Assembly (NCBI GenBank): GCA_045638265.1
Contig: JAZUBA010000063.1
Location: 1 to 64,000 of the forward strand
From: RGIG4140 sp045638265
GTDB taxonomy: Bacteria; Pseudomonadota; Alphaproteobacteria; CAAHEQ01; UBA3637
Direction: 5' to 3'
DNA length: 64,000 bases
Shown: positions 36,411 to 45,311 of the stretch, piece by piece
How positions within the stretch are numbered: position 1 is the first letter of the stretch
Layout of the letters: the number at the start of each line of letters is the position of its first letter
Translations under genes and position numbers: made by a program
Notes under the pieces: generated by a model
Databases searched by the model: none
Seen by the model: only the letters and a program-made list of their open reading frames with translations
What the model was told of the DNA's origin: nothing

Positions 36411-37112
36411 TTACACCAAACCGCCAAAACGACGCTGTCTTTTCTGATACGAATTTAATGCTTTATCAAATTCTACTTCATCAAAATCAGGCCAATAAAC
36501 CGGTGAAAAATAAAATTCAGCATAAGCAATTTCCCACAACAAGAAATTACTGATTCGTTCTTCACCGCTTGTCCTGACAACCAAATCTGGCTCATCCCAT
36601 TCTGCTGTTGACAAATATGAAGAAAACCGGCGCACATCAATATCTTGAATCGAAAATTCATTATTCAAAACACCTTGTGCCAACTTTTGAGCAGCCAAAA
36701 CAATATCATCCCGAGAACCATAACTCAACGCTAAAACAACATGAAATCCATCAAAAGAATGTGTTTCTGTTTCTAAAAGAGTCATTTGCTCTTGCAAATC
36801 ATCATCAAATCGGGAACGGTTGCCAATAAATGAAATACGTACATTATTTTTAGCCAATTCAGAAATATCATTTTTTAAATAATTCCGAAACAAACTCATC
36901 AACGTATCCACTTCTTCCTTTGGGCGAGACCAATTTTCAGAAGAAAATGCAAATAACGTAACAATTTTTACACCTTTGTCACGAGCATGTTTTAATACTC
37001 GTTTTAAGTTTTCAGCACCTTTTTTATGACCAGCCGTTCTAGGCAAACCACGTTGCTTTGCCCAACGACCATTGCCATCCATAATAATTGCAATATGTTT
37101 TGGTATAGTCAT
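36411..37112 (-). CDS. uppS: Undecaprenyl diphosphate synthase
   Basis: This is a 233-residue cis-prenyltransferase with 'HIAIIMDGNGRWAKQRGLPRTAGH' (catalytic Asp12), 'TLFAFSSENWSRP', 'LVVRTSGEERISNFLLW' and 'YFSPVYWPDF' as in UppS. It condenses isopentenyl units onto farnesyl diphosphate to make the C55 carrier lipid for peptidoglycan and other glycans. Length is typical (~240). It is last in a small operon after two membrane proteins; AAGGAT lies before the ATG. The usual downstream cdsA, dxr and rseP are not here. Confidence 0.95.
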   Translation of the reverse strand: MTIPKHIAIIMDGNGRWAKQRGLPRTAGHKKGAENLKRVLKHARDKGVKIVTLFAFSSENWSRPKEEVDTLMSLFRNYLKNDISELAKNNVRISFIGNRSRFDDDLQEQMTLLETETHSFDGFHVVLALSYGSRDDIVLAAQKLAQGVLNNEFSIQDIDVRRFSSYLSTAEWDEPDLVVRTSGEERISNFLLWEIAYAEFYFSPVYWPDFDEVEFDKALNSYQKRQRRFGGLV

Positions 37113-37159
37113 ATTATATCCTTATTAAGAAAATACATTTTTTTCATACAAATATTTTT

Positions 37160-37276
37160 TTATTTTAACAATGTTGGATCAGTAAAAACAGAAGACAATC
37201 TGACACCAATCATAATTAAAGCAACAATCACAAAAAAAACAGGCAACCGTAAATTAGAACGAATATAGTGTAACAT
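37160..37276 (-). CDS. 38-residue single-span membrane protein
   Basis: This short frame starts two bases after the stop of the 139-residue gene and has a strong site (GAGGT) at proper spacing that overlaps that gene's end. It encodes a basic N-terminus ('MLHYIRSNLRL'), one hydrophobic helix ('PVFFVIVALIMIGVRL') and a short tail. It ends 47 nt before uppS. The layout suggests a small inner-membrane protein co-made with its neighbours; no family is recognised. Confidence 0.6.
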   Translation of the reverse strand: MLHYIRSNLRLPVFFVIVALIMIGVRLSSVFTDPTLLK

Positions 37277-37278
37277 AT

Positions 37279-37698
37279 TTACCTCAATTCATTTAATATA
37301 TTTAACAATTCACGTTCTGAATCAGACAAATCCAAATCTTGAACACTTTGCATCATTGGTTGACTGCTCATCGCATGCGATCGTCGTAATTTCAAACTAT
37401 CCATTGTATGTGTCTTATCTTCAATACGTTGCAATAACAACACCAATTCTTCCTTTATCAAAGAAGCTTTATCAATTTGAGCCATCAAAGATTGTTTCAT
37501 CTCATTTTCAGATTGCTGAACAGACGACAATTCTTCCTGTATTCGTTGAGAAGCCTGATAAAACTGCTCAATCAGATGTGAAAGCATACGATAATTTTCT
37601 TTTGTTGCCGATAAATGATTATCTAATATAACCGCATAAATAATGGCAACAACCAATAACGTAATAATAACAACGTCTAAAACAAGCATAACAGACAT
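37279..37698 (-). CDS. Membrane-anchored coiled-coil protein, DUF6468-like
   Basis: This is a 139-residue protein with one N-terminal membrane segment ('MLVLDVVIITLLVVAIIYAVIL'), then a long coiled coil (residues ~30-100) with a short acidic end. The arrangement of hydrophobic anchor, 'NHLSATKENYRMLSHLIEQFYQAS' and helix resembles, from memory, the alphaproteobacterial DUF6468 family, usually found with flagellar genes; no flagellar genes are in this window. AAGGAG precedes the ATG. It is the first gene of the uppS operon. Confidence 0.6.
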   Translation of the reverse strand: MSVMLVLDVVIITLLVVAIIYAVILDNHLSATKENYRMLSHLIEQFYQASQRIQEELSSVQQSENEMKQSLMAQIDKASLIKEELVLLLQRIEDKTHTMDSLKLRRSHAMSSQPMMQSVQDLDLSDSERELLNILNELR

Positions 37699-37793
37699 GG
37701 CAACTCCTTTTTAATAAATTATACAACATTAATTCTTAACAACTCGTTATCAGTACCTTAAAAACATATAAAATAGTTTTTTTAAAAAAAACT

Positions 37794-37821
37794 TTGTCTT
37801 TAAAGAAAAATATGGTATACT
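37794..37821 (+). promoter_or_regulatory. Promoter of the P5-like gene
   Basis: TTGTCT (37794-37799) and TATACT (37816-37821) are spaced 16 bases, about 54 nt before the ATG. Confidence 0.6.
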
Positions 37822-37874
37822 CATTTATTATACAAATATAATAACAAAAAAAATGGAGGTATCATGCAAAAAGC

Positions 37875-39011
37875 ATGTATCAGACTCTCGGTGGTCGTAA
37901 TAACAATCCGGGTTGTATTCGTAAAGGAAAAGGATACAAATCATATGCAACACTGGAAGAAGGATATTCTGATTTAGCTCGTTTATTGGTTGAAAAATAT
38001 AATAACAGAACCGCTTATCAAATCTTTCGCAAATATGCACCATCGTCTGACGGGAACAATCCTTACCGCTATGCACGTACCGTTATCAGAAACCTTCAAA
38101 AAAGAGGTATTAAAGTTGGAAACAATTCTGTTTTAGATTTAAAAAATCCAGAAATTTTAGCAGCTGTTATGGCAGAAATTTCAAAAGTTGAATGTGGCGG
38201 TATTTTAGGCTCATCTGACTTGGTTCGCCAATGTGCTTACAATCAACTTGGTCGTCAATCAGAATATCAGGAACAACATTCCACATTAACCAATAAAAAT
38301 GCCTCCAAAATGGTTCAATTATATTATCACGAAGTTGAACAACTCGGTTATTTATCTGAACGGGCACCAAATCGCAGACGAGAAGCTTTACAAGGAATTA
38401 TTGCAGAAAATAACATTCCTAAAATTGAAGATAGAAATCCTTATGCTTACCAAAAACTCAAAGCTATTGCACATATTGATAAGACTTTACAACAATCAAA
38501 AGCGCCTCAAAATACAACACCGGATGAAATTAAATCTTATATAGAACAACAAACAGACAATGCATTAAAAGCTATTGTTACCCACTTAAAACAATCTATT
38601 GAGAAAAAAGATTTCAGATGCGAACAAACATTAAGAGACATTGCATGCACCGCCTCCGTTCAAGCAGCCGAAAAAGCTTATGGTCGCCCTTTAAACAAGG
38701 ATGAACAACAAAAAATTGTTTCTGAAACACAAAACAAAATCAAATCATTTGATATTCGTAAAAATCCGGAAAAATTATTGGCATATTGTAATACTGTTTC
38801 AACACAACCCCAACCAAAATTCAGTCCATCATTAAATCCTTTTCAAACAGATACACTGTTTGCCGGAAAAATGCCAACTGAAAGACAGTCATTTACCCTG
38901 AACAACCATTCAGTGAGTTCATTAAAAGCAATCATTCAATCTCATGCGCAACAAATTCCGGAAGAAGATATCTTCTCACAACAAATTCAAGCAAACAATC
39001 GTGAAATTTAA
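37875..39011 (+). CDS. P5-like protein ('GGRNNNPGCIR' domain)
   Basis: This is a 378-residue protein with no signal peptide. The N-terminal ~60 residues ('LGGRNNNPGCIRKGKGYKSYATLEEGYSDLARLLVEKY') match the domain of phage structural protein P5 and related bacterial proteins, which has a lysozyme-like fold in some members. The remainder is helical, with ~30% charged residues. The start is unusual: GGAGGT lies 14 bases before this ATG, and another ATG only three bases after it opens a frame of about 35 codons. A role in cell-wall cleavage is possible but unproven. It has its own promoter and a terminator downstream. Confidence 0.6.
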   Translation: MYQTLGGRNNNPGCIRKGKGYKSYATLEEGYSDLARLLVEKYNNRTAYQIFRKYAPSSDGNNPYRYARTVIRNLQKRGIKVGNNSVLDLKNPEILAAVMAEISKVECGGILGSSDLVRQCAYNQLGRQSEYQEQHSTLTNKNASKMVQLYYHEVEQLGYLSERAPNRRREALQGIIAENNIPKIEDRNPYAYQKLKAIAHIDKTLQQSKAPQNTTPDEIKSYIEQQTDNALKAIVTHLKQSIEKKDFRCEQTLRDIACTASVQAAEKAYGRPLNKDEQQKIVSETQNKIKSFDIRKNPEKLLAYCNTVSTQPQPKFSPSLNPFQTDTLFAGKMPTERQSFTLNNHSVSSLKAIIQSHAQQIPEEDIFSQQIQANNREI

Positions 39012-39034
39012 TAATATCTGTAAAAACATAAATA

Positions 39035-39062
39035 AAGCGTCAACTTAATTAAGTTGACGCTT
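39035..39062. terminator. Bidirectional terminator, perfect 28-bp palindrome
   Basis: The palindrome, with AAGCGTCAACTTAA as its left arm, separates convergent genes. It is flanked by A/T-rich tails on both sides. Confidence 0.85.
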
Positions 39063-39081
39063 GTTTACTGCTTAATACAAA

Positions 39082-40473
39082 TTAAAATAACTTTAAAATT
39101 TCATCTTTCTTACTCGGTTTTTGAGATTTTAATTTGTATTCAGAAATCAGTTTTTCTCCTTGTTCTCTTTCTTCCGGCGTTAATTCGGCATCAAGAAAAT
39201 CTAATGCATTTTGAATGGTTAATTTTAATGTTTCAGTAGAATTATCTTCTGCAATTCTCAACCAGGCATAACATTGACTTGGACGTGCCGCATCAACACC
39301 TCGACCTTCACAATAAGCCTTTGCTAACTGATATTGTGCATATGCATCATTTGCTTCAGCCCCTTTGCGATACCATTCAACAGATTTTGTTGTATTTTGG
39401 AAACGACTGCGCAATAAGTCACCATAATAAGCATATGCTTCCACTTCACCTTTATCAACCGCTTTATTAACAGCTTTTTCAATGGGTTCAAAATCTTTTT
39501 TGATACTAGCAGTTACAATCATATCCGGATTAATACCATATTTGCGACCATCAGTTAACAAGACATCCCCTTGATCCAACATAGCCTGTACCGCAACCGC
39601 ATCATTAAAGTCTGGAATAATCGGAGTCGGAATAAGCATTAAATCAGAGCTTGGAACAGACTTTTCAGCCGGAGTCGGACGCCATTCACGTGCAGCCCGT
39701 TGTTTTTGTATTAATATCTCTGGTTTAACTTTTTTTGCCAATTCATTTCTCTTCTTACGAGCTTCTTCACCAATTTCATCAGAATTATAAGCAGCTACAA
39801 TACTATACCATGCATACGCGTCAGATACATTTTTAACATGAGGAATAGAAAGTCTGACAGATGCTAAATCCATTTGAGCAATAACATACCCTTGTCGTGC
39901 AGCACGAGACAACCATTTGACACCATTTTCAAAATCTTGCGGAACACCCTGCCCTTTAAAATAAAAATGTCCAACTCTGTATTGTGCTTTCATATTGCCT
40001 TTTAAAGCACCCATTAAATAAAAACCAAAAGCACTTTTATAATCTTTAGGAACCCAAACGCCTTGTTCATACAATTCGCCTAACTGATACAACGCATCAG
40101 CCTGTCCTGTATAAGCGGCTCTTTTCAAATATTTTAAACCGGCAACAAATCGTTCGTCATCTTTATCATTTGCCTGCGATAACAAAATTTGAGCCAGTTC
40201 ATACGTTGCATCAATATTATAAGCACTTTCAGCTTTTTGGTAAAATTCAATAGCTTTTTCTTCATTTTTTTCAACGCCCAAACCTTCGGCATACATTTTA
40301 CCTAAATAATAAGAAGCAATTGAATCTCCTTCTTCTGCCAAATAGGTAAATTCTGCAAAAGCTTGATCATATTTTTTAATACCATAAGCCGTTAATGCCT
40401 CACTTAATCCGGCAAATGCCGGCAATGTCATCAATACAACTCCCAAAACCGAACTTAACAAGACTGATTTCAT
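39082..40473 (-). CDS. Sel1-repeat exported protein
   Basis: This is a 463-residue exported protein (signal peptide ending 'PAFAG'). Sel1-type TPR repeats run from residue ~35 to 240 ('ASYYLGKMYAEGLGVEKNEEKAIEFYQKA', 'ADALYQLGELYEQGVWVPKDYKSAFGFY', 'AQYRVGHFYFKGQGVPQDFENGVKWLSRAA') and again near 355-425. A unique stretch ~255-345 lies between them. Sel1 repeats bind proteins; periplasmic examples act as envelope scaffolds or partners of lytic enzymes. It lies upstream in map order of nlpD's stop, with 49 nt between the two, on the same strand. Confidence 0.8.
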   Translation of the reverse strand: MKSVLLSSVLGVVLMTLPAFAGLSEALTAYGIKKYDQAFAEFTYLAEEGDSIASYYLGKMYAEGLGVEKNEEKAIEFYQKAESAYNIDATYELAQILLSQANDKDDERFVAGLKYLKRAAYTGQADALYQLGELYEQGVWVPKDYKSAFGFYLMGALKGNMKAQYRVGHFYFKGQGVPQDFENGVKWLSRAARQGYVIAQMDLASVRLSIPHVKNVSDAYAWYSIVAAYNSDEIGEEARKKRNELAKKVKPEILIQKQRAAREWRPTPAEKSVPSSDLMLIPTPIIPDFNDAVAVQAMLDQGDVLLTDGRKYGINPDMIVTASIKKDFEPIEKAVNKAVDKGEVEAYAYYGDLLRSRFQNTTKSVEWYRKGAEANDAYAQYQLAKAYCEGRGVDAARPSQCYAWLRIAEDNSTETLKLTIQNALDFLDAELTPEEREQGEKLISEYKLKSQKPSKKDEILKLF

Positions 40474-40522
40474 TTTTATCTCCTTTAACTGACTGATTTA
40501 TTCTTTATAGCATATTTTTTTT

Positions 40523-41425
40523 CTATTGTAAATATTTTTTAGGATTTACCACTTTTGTTTTATAACGTATCTCAAAATGCAGTTGAGGTGTTGTTACATT
40601 ACCAGTTTTTCCTACTGTTGCAATTTTTTGACCTTTTTTAACTTTCTGATCTTTTTTTACAAAAACCTTATCATTATGAGCATAAGCGGTCATCCAACCG
40701 TTTGCATGACGAATTAAAATCAAGTTTCCATATCCTTTTAACTGATTACCGGCATATCCGATTGTTCCTGCTTCGGCTGCGACAACTGATGTTCCCTTTT
40801 TAGCGGCAATATTAATTCCATCATTTTGCATCGTCTTTTGCTTCGCCCCAAAATCAGAAACAATTTTACCCTTTACCGGCCATACAAAACGTTGTTTTGT
40901 TTGTTTTTTAGGTACGGTGATTTCTTTTTTTGCAATAACTGTCTGCTTTTTAGATGTTACTTTTGTTTTTTTGTTTTGAGATGTAGCAGAACTTGTATGT
41001 TTTTTAATATGCTTGTTTGTTGGGACAACATTCTTTTTGAGCTGATTAACAGCTAATTTCTGTCCGACACTGATTGTATAGGGTTCTTTCAGCTTGTTAA
41101 GACGAGATAATGCACTAACACTCATACCATATTTACGTGAAATGCTGTACAATGTATCGCCCTTTTGAACAATATGCATTTGAGCCTGCGGAATTCGCAA
41201 CTTTTGTCCGGAATATAACCGATATGGCTCTTTTAAATTATTTTCTTCTATCAAATCCCTCATGGAAATATTGTTTTTCTTGGCCAACGAATAAAGCGTA
41301 TCCCCTTGACGAACATACAAAAAATGACCATCAACAGATCGACTGGGATTTAACAAAATACCCGAACAGCCCGTCAAACAAAACAGGAGAAAAAAAACAA
41401 GAACAAACCGTTTTATTTTTTGCAT
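40523..41425 (-). CDS. nlpD: NlpD-like LysM/degenerate LytM lipoprotein
   Basis: This is a 300-residue outer-membrane lipoprotein (lipobox 'LTGC'). Two LysM domains ('YVRQGDTLYSLAKKNNISM', 'HIVQKGDTLYSISRKYGMSV') bind peptidoglycan, a Lys-rich linker follows, and the C-terminal LytM domain closely resembles E. coli NlpD ('GYGNLILIRHANGWMTAYAHND', 'LHFEIRYKTKVVNPKKYL'). The M23 metal ligands are replaced: 'QNDGINIAA' for HxGxD and 'PQLHFE' for HLHFE. It is therefore not a peptidase but an activator of an AmiC-type amidase at division. The ATG at 41425 gives a proper lipoprotein signal; the longer frame does not. Confidence 0.9.
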   Translation of the reverse strand: MQKIKRFVLVFFLLFCLTGCSGILLNPSRSVDGHFLYVRQGDTLYSLAKKNNISMRDLIEENNLKEPYRLYSGQKLRIPQAQMHIVQKGDTLYSISRKYGMSVSALSRLNKLKEPYTISVGQKLAVNQLKKNVVPTNKHIKKHTSSATSQNKKTKVTSKKQTVIAKKEITVPKKQTKQRFVWPVKGKIVSDFGAKQKTMQNDGINIAAKKGTSVVAAEAGTIGYAGNQLKGYGNLILIRHANGWMTAYAHNDKVFVKKDQKVKKGQKIATVGKTGNVTTPQLHFEIRYKTKVVNPKKYLQ

Positions 41426-41497
41426 TTTTTTAACATACAACCTTTTGATATAAAATGCAAGTTTTTTTAAATATCTCAACACCATCCTCTATACCAT

Positions 41498-41527
41498 AAA
41501 AAAAGCGTCTATACAGACGCTTTTTTT
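41498..41527 (-). terminator. Terminator of the DsbA-like gene
   Basis: A 10-bp stem (AAAAGCGTCT / AGACGCTTTT) with an ATAC loop, then a T run on the minus strand. Confidence 0.85.
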
Positions 41528-41530
41528 AGA

Positions 41531-42661
41531 TTACTGATTAGACTGCTCAATAACCAATCTTAAATTTTCACCAACCAAAGCACCCGCATGCAACTCACCA
41601 TTAACAATCAGATACGGAATTCCTTTTGCTTTTAATTGCATTAATAAATCTCGATTCTTTTCCAACTGATTAAATATTTCAATATTGTCAACATCTTGAT
41701 TTAACTGATCAACATTCAAACCAACCGATTCGGCAATTTTATTCAAATTACCCAGAGATAATGTCATACCTGATTGGGTTAAGGCCTGATGAAATTCAGC
41801 AAATTTATTTTGCTTTATTGATGCCAAAGCATATGCCGAAACAACAATACTCTGGTCTCCCATAACTGGTGTCGGAATAACAATTAAACGAACATTCGGA
41901 GCCTTCCCGTCCGTTATATACTTATCCAACATATAATTTGTTTTTTTACACCACTGACATGTGTAATCAAAAAAATCAACAATAATGTATTTCCCATCCG
42001 GATTACCTAATACCGGATAAGAATTATCAGCTAAAATCTTTTCCAAAACAGCCGGAACCTCTGAAGCACCTTGCGTATACTTATCAGAATCATTTACATC
42101 CGCACCTTGTGTTTTTATCTCTGTTTTTACTTTTTGAACATCATCATCGATCGTTTCTGCTGTTTTTACAATAATTTGTTCATTTTCTTTCTCTACGGAA
42201 GATACAACCCCATCATTTTTTTCTTCCGATATCTGAACATTAGACAAAACCTTTTTCTCCGAAATAACTGATTGTGTTGTTCCTTGTTGCAAATATGTCA
42301 AACGAATACCCACAATCATGGCTACCAAACAAACAAGCAACAAAACAACATACCAAACTGAATTGTCTTTTTGTTCACTCACCTCTTCCGAAGATACAAC
42401 CGTTACAACCGGTTCAGCTCTATTCGTCTTCGGATTTTGTTGTATTTCAACGGCTTGAACAGAATCAGTTTTTATATCCTCAACTTGCGGTTTTTGAACA
42501 GATGCAGATAAAGTCTCTTTTTTGACACTGTTTTTATGTCCTATTGTCTTTTTGCCTTGTCCTTTTGTATATGTGTGTTTTTTGGCAGATGCTTTTGCAT
42601 TTTGTTTTACACCTGAATGTGTTGTTTTTTTATTTTGAGATGCCTTTGTTTTTGTGGGCAT
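41531..42661 (-). CDS. Membrane-anchored DsbA/DsbG-like thioredoxin
   Basis: This is a 376-residue inner-membrane protein: a Lys/Gln-rich N-terminus of ~90 residues, one membrane segment ('VVLLLVCLVAMIVGI'), a linker, then a thioredoxin domain (residues ~200-370) with 'YTCQWCKK' (CxxC) and the cis-Pro loop 'GIPYLIV'. It resembles the Com1/DsbA-like family of disulfide oxidoreductases of alphaproteobacteria and Legionella. It would make or correct disulfides in the periplasm. In this genome that is relevant because of the Cys-rich secreted proteins at 29-36 kb and 47 kb. GGAGG precedes the ATG at 42661. Confidence 0.85.
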   Translation of the reverse strand: MPTKTKASQNKKTTHSGVKQNAKASAKKHTYTKGQGKKTIGHKNSVKKETLSASVQKPQVEDIKTDSVQAVEIQQNPKTNRAEPVVTVVSSEEVSEQKDNSVWYVVLLLVCLVAMIVGIRLTYLQQGTTQSVISEKKVLSNVQISEEKNDGVVSSVEKENEQIIVKTAETIDDDVQKVKTEIKTQGADVNDSDKYTQGASEVPAVLEKILADNSYPVLGNPDGKYIIVDFFDYTCQWCKKTNYMLDKYITDGKAPNVRLIVIPTPVMGDQSIVVSAYALASIKQNKFAEFHQALTQSGMTLSLGNLNKIAESVGLNVDQLNQDVDNIEIFNQLEKNRDLLMQLKAKGIPYLIVNGELHAGALVGENLRLVIEQSNQ

Positions 42662-42776
42662 AAAGTCCTCCATCATATTATAAAACTATTCCTTATCTGT
42701 TTTATATTAAAAGATTTTAAGCAAAATGCAAGAAAAATAATGCTTACAAAAACAAATTCTTGTTACATTTCATAAA

Positions 42777-42809
42777 AAAAGACGAAAACCGATTCCGATT
42801 TCCGTCTTT
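42777..42809 (-). terminator. Terminator of the FadL-like gene
   Basis: On the minus strand GACGGAAATCGG pairs with TCGGTTTTCGTC (three G-U/A-C shifts) and is followed by seven T. Confidence 0.75.
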
Positions 42810-42831
42810 CAAAATAAATAAAGGATTTTTT

Positions 42832-44139
42832 TTAGAATTTATATTGGAGACCAACACTAAATAAATCAGCATCTGATGAATATTTAATATCGGCTTTTGA
42901 ATAACCTTCCGGACCACCATATGCTCTGCCACCATGGACAAAAATATGTGTATAACCGGCATCTATTTGCCATCTGTCTTTTTTCCAGCTGGCACCCAAA
43001 GATGTTAATACACGACGACCGTCAGGAATACGAGTTGTTCTGAATTCAGGTGAACTGATAACTGTTTCATCATAACCGATACCTGTTCTGAATGTCCAGT
43101 TGCGATTCATACGATAATCAACACCCAAAGCATAATACCATGTGTTTTTCCAATTTTCTTTTGTGCTTGAAGCTAACTGACCATTTGTTTTGTAAATATC
43201 CAATGATTTAAAACGAGACCAACGTGTCCATTTTGCCGTTGCAGATAATGTAAAGCATTTATTTAAATCATATGCACCTGACAAGATAACAACTTCCGGC
43301 AATGTTACTTTTGCAAACACACTTGATTTACCATTAGCTGCACCTGTCGGAATCATACCCATTCCCGGAACATAAGTTTGTGTTGGCATACCAGTTACCT
43401 TTAAATCACCTTCTAACTTATGTTCAATTTTTGAACGATAAGAAACACCTAAACGAACATCTTTACGAGGTGTATAAGTGGCACCTAATGTATAACCCAA
43501 ACCGTAATCATCACCTTCTACATCTGTTTTTGAACTATCAAAATACAATCCACTTTGTTCTACAACACCAGTTAAATGAGCTTTAATATATTCAACATTT
43601 AAAGCAGCACCCAATGCTACAGTGTCTGTAACCTGATATGAAAATGAAGGACTGACATTAACGGCTGCTAATTGACTTAAACCAGCATGAGAACCAGCAA
43701 ACCAACCATTATCATAATCTGTTGCCAAACCAAATGGAACATAAACACCAACACCAACTGTTGCTTTATCATTTAATTTTTGTTGAGCAAAAACATGTGG
43801 TAAAACACGAGTCGGTCTTGTATGTCCTGAACCTGTACGAGTACCTGGTGTTGGAATACCGTTTTTATCAACAGTTGCAGCTGTACCAACAGAACCCTTA
43901 TAATCAAAATGTAAGCTAACTGCTGTTGCACCTACTTGTGCACCACTTGTTTTATTGTATTGCATACCGGCTGGGTTAAAACCAATAGCAGAAAAGTCAT
44001 CACCTACAACACCTGAACCGGCAAAAGAACGACCCAAACCTGTTACTGTGTATTCAGACAAATGGAACCCAGCTGAAAGAGCTTGCCCGGCTGTTAAACA
44101 AAGAGCCAATGTACTGGCTGTTAAAATAAGTTTTTTCAT
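42832..44139 (-). CDS. FadL/OmpP1-family outer-membrane transporter
   Basis: This is a 435-residue outer-membrane beta-barrel: signal peptide ending 'ALSAG', the family N-terminus 'FHLSEYTVTGLGRSFAGSG' and 'DFSAIGFNPAGM', and many alternating strands ending in a C-terminal Phe ('SVGLQYKF'). FadL proteins take up long-chain fatty acids and other hydrophobic compounds. The length is typical. The ATG at 44139 has GGAG seven bases upstream; the longer frame begins at that GGAG. It is a single-gene unit. Confidence 0.88.
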   Translation of the reverse strand: MKKLILTASTLALCLTAGQALSAGFHLSEYTVTGLGRSFAGSGVVGDDFSAIGFNPAGMQYNKTSGAQVGATAVSLHFDYKGSVGTAATVDKNGIPTPGTRTGSGHTRPTRVLPHVFAQQKLNDKATVGVGVYVPFGLATDYDNGWFAGSHAGLSQLAAVNVSPSFSYQVTDTVALGAALNVEYIKAHLTGVVEQSGLYFDSSKTDVEGDDYGLGYTLGATYTPRKDVRLGVSYRSKIEHKLEGDLKVTGMPTQTYVPGMGMIPTGAANGKSSVFAKVTLPEVVILSGAYDLNKCFTLSATAKWTRWSRFKSLDIYKTNGQLASSTKENWKNTWYYALGVDYRMNRNWTFRTGIGYDETVISSPEFRTTRIPDGRRVLTSLGASWKKDRWQIDAGYTHIFVHGGRAYGGPEGYSKADIKYSSDADLFSVGLQYKF

Positions 44140-44366
44140 ACAAATCTCCATAAATAAATTAGAAACTTGAATACGCTTTTATTCTTTTATTTATTTTTTG
44201 CAAGTCTTTTATGACATTTTTTTGCAATTTGTCATAAATGTGTATTCTTATCGTAACAAATATGTAACAAACATACTTTAAATCGTCAACAATTGAAAAA
44301 AAGATTGTTTTTTTACGAAAAGAATGATATATTTACGCAATTCAAAATAAAAACAAGGATAAAAAA

Positions 44367-45302
44367 ATGGAATATATATTATTAATTATCGGATTGATTT
44401 TACTCATTACCGGAGGCAATTTGTTAGTTGACGGAGCTGTTGCAATTGCAAAAAAATTGGGCTTATCTACTTTGGTCATTGGATTGGTTTTAGTAGGATT
44501 TGGCACATCAACTCCTGAACTCATGGCGAGTTTACTTTCTGCTTTTAGAGGAGAAAACGGTATTGCCATAGGCAATGTTGTCGGCAGTAACATTGCAAAT
44601 ATCTTATTGGTTTTAGGATTTGCTGCTTTTGTTTATCCTGTTGCCGTTGACACAAAAGCATTTAAACGAGATGGATTAACACTCATCATTTCATGTATAT
44701 TATTAACAGGCAGTATGGCTTTGGGATTGATTAATCGGATTCTTGGATGTGTTTTAATTATTACCCTATTATGTTACATTGCTTATTGTTATTATTCAGA
44801 TAAAAAAGAACAAAAAAACATATCTACCGAAACACCTTCAAATGAAAAAACAGAAAAACACTCACCTATATGGTTAGGTATTTTAAAAAGCATCGGGGGT
44901 ATTGCTTTAACAGTTTATGGTGCAAAATTGTTAGTTGACAATGCCGTATTATTGGCAACAAGTTGGGGGGTTTCAAGTGAAGTTATCGGATTAACGGTTG
45001 TTGCTGTCGGAACATCATTACCGGAATTAACAGCATCTGCCGTTGCTTCCTTCAAAAAGGAAAACGGAGTTGCTTTTGGCAACGTTGTCGGTAGTAACAT
45101 TTATAATGCCTTATTTATTATTGGTTCCGTTGCCGTCATAAAACCGATAGAAGTACCAGCAATTATGATGCGTGATGCTTATATGATGTGTGGCGTTACC
45201 GCTATTTTATGTTTAATTGCTTTATGGCGTAAACAATTTTCACGATGGGTCGGATTATCATTTTTAATTGCATATGCTCTATATACATACAGTCTATTCT
45301 AG
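44367..45302 (+). CDS. CaCA-family Na+/Ca2+ exchanger (YrbG-like)
   Basis: This is a 311-residue inner-membrane protein with ten hydrophobic segments in two inverted halves. Each half has the alpha-repeat: 'VLVGFGTSTPELMAS... AIGNVVGSNIAN' and 'TVVAVGTSLPELTAS... AFGNVVGSNIYN'. It exchanges Na+ or H+ for Ca2+. Length and motifs are those of E. coli YrbG. It starts a plus-strand gene run; mnmA follows by 9 nt with its ribosome site in the end of this gene. Confidence 0.92.
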   Translation: MEYILLIIGLILLITGGNLLVDGAVAIAKKLGLSTLVIGLVLVGFGTSTPELMASLLSAFRGENGIAIGNVVGSNIANILLVLGFAAFVYPVAVDTKAFKRDGLTLIISCILLTGSMALGLINRILGCVLIITLLCYIAYCYYSDKKEQKNISTETPSNEKTEKHSPIWLGILKSIGGIALTVYGAKLLVDNAVLLATSWGVSSEVIGLTVVAVGTSLPELTASAVASFKKENGVAFGNVVGSNIYNALFIIGSVAVIKPIEVPAIMMRDAYMMCGVTAILCLIALWRKQFSRWVGLSFLIAYALYTYSLF

Positions 45303-45311
45303 GAGATTAAT

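Noticed and set aside
40523..41425. Active M23 peptidase
   Set aside because: The metal-binding His and Asp positions are replaced (QNDGIN, PQLHFE), as in NlpD.
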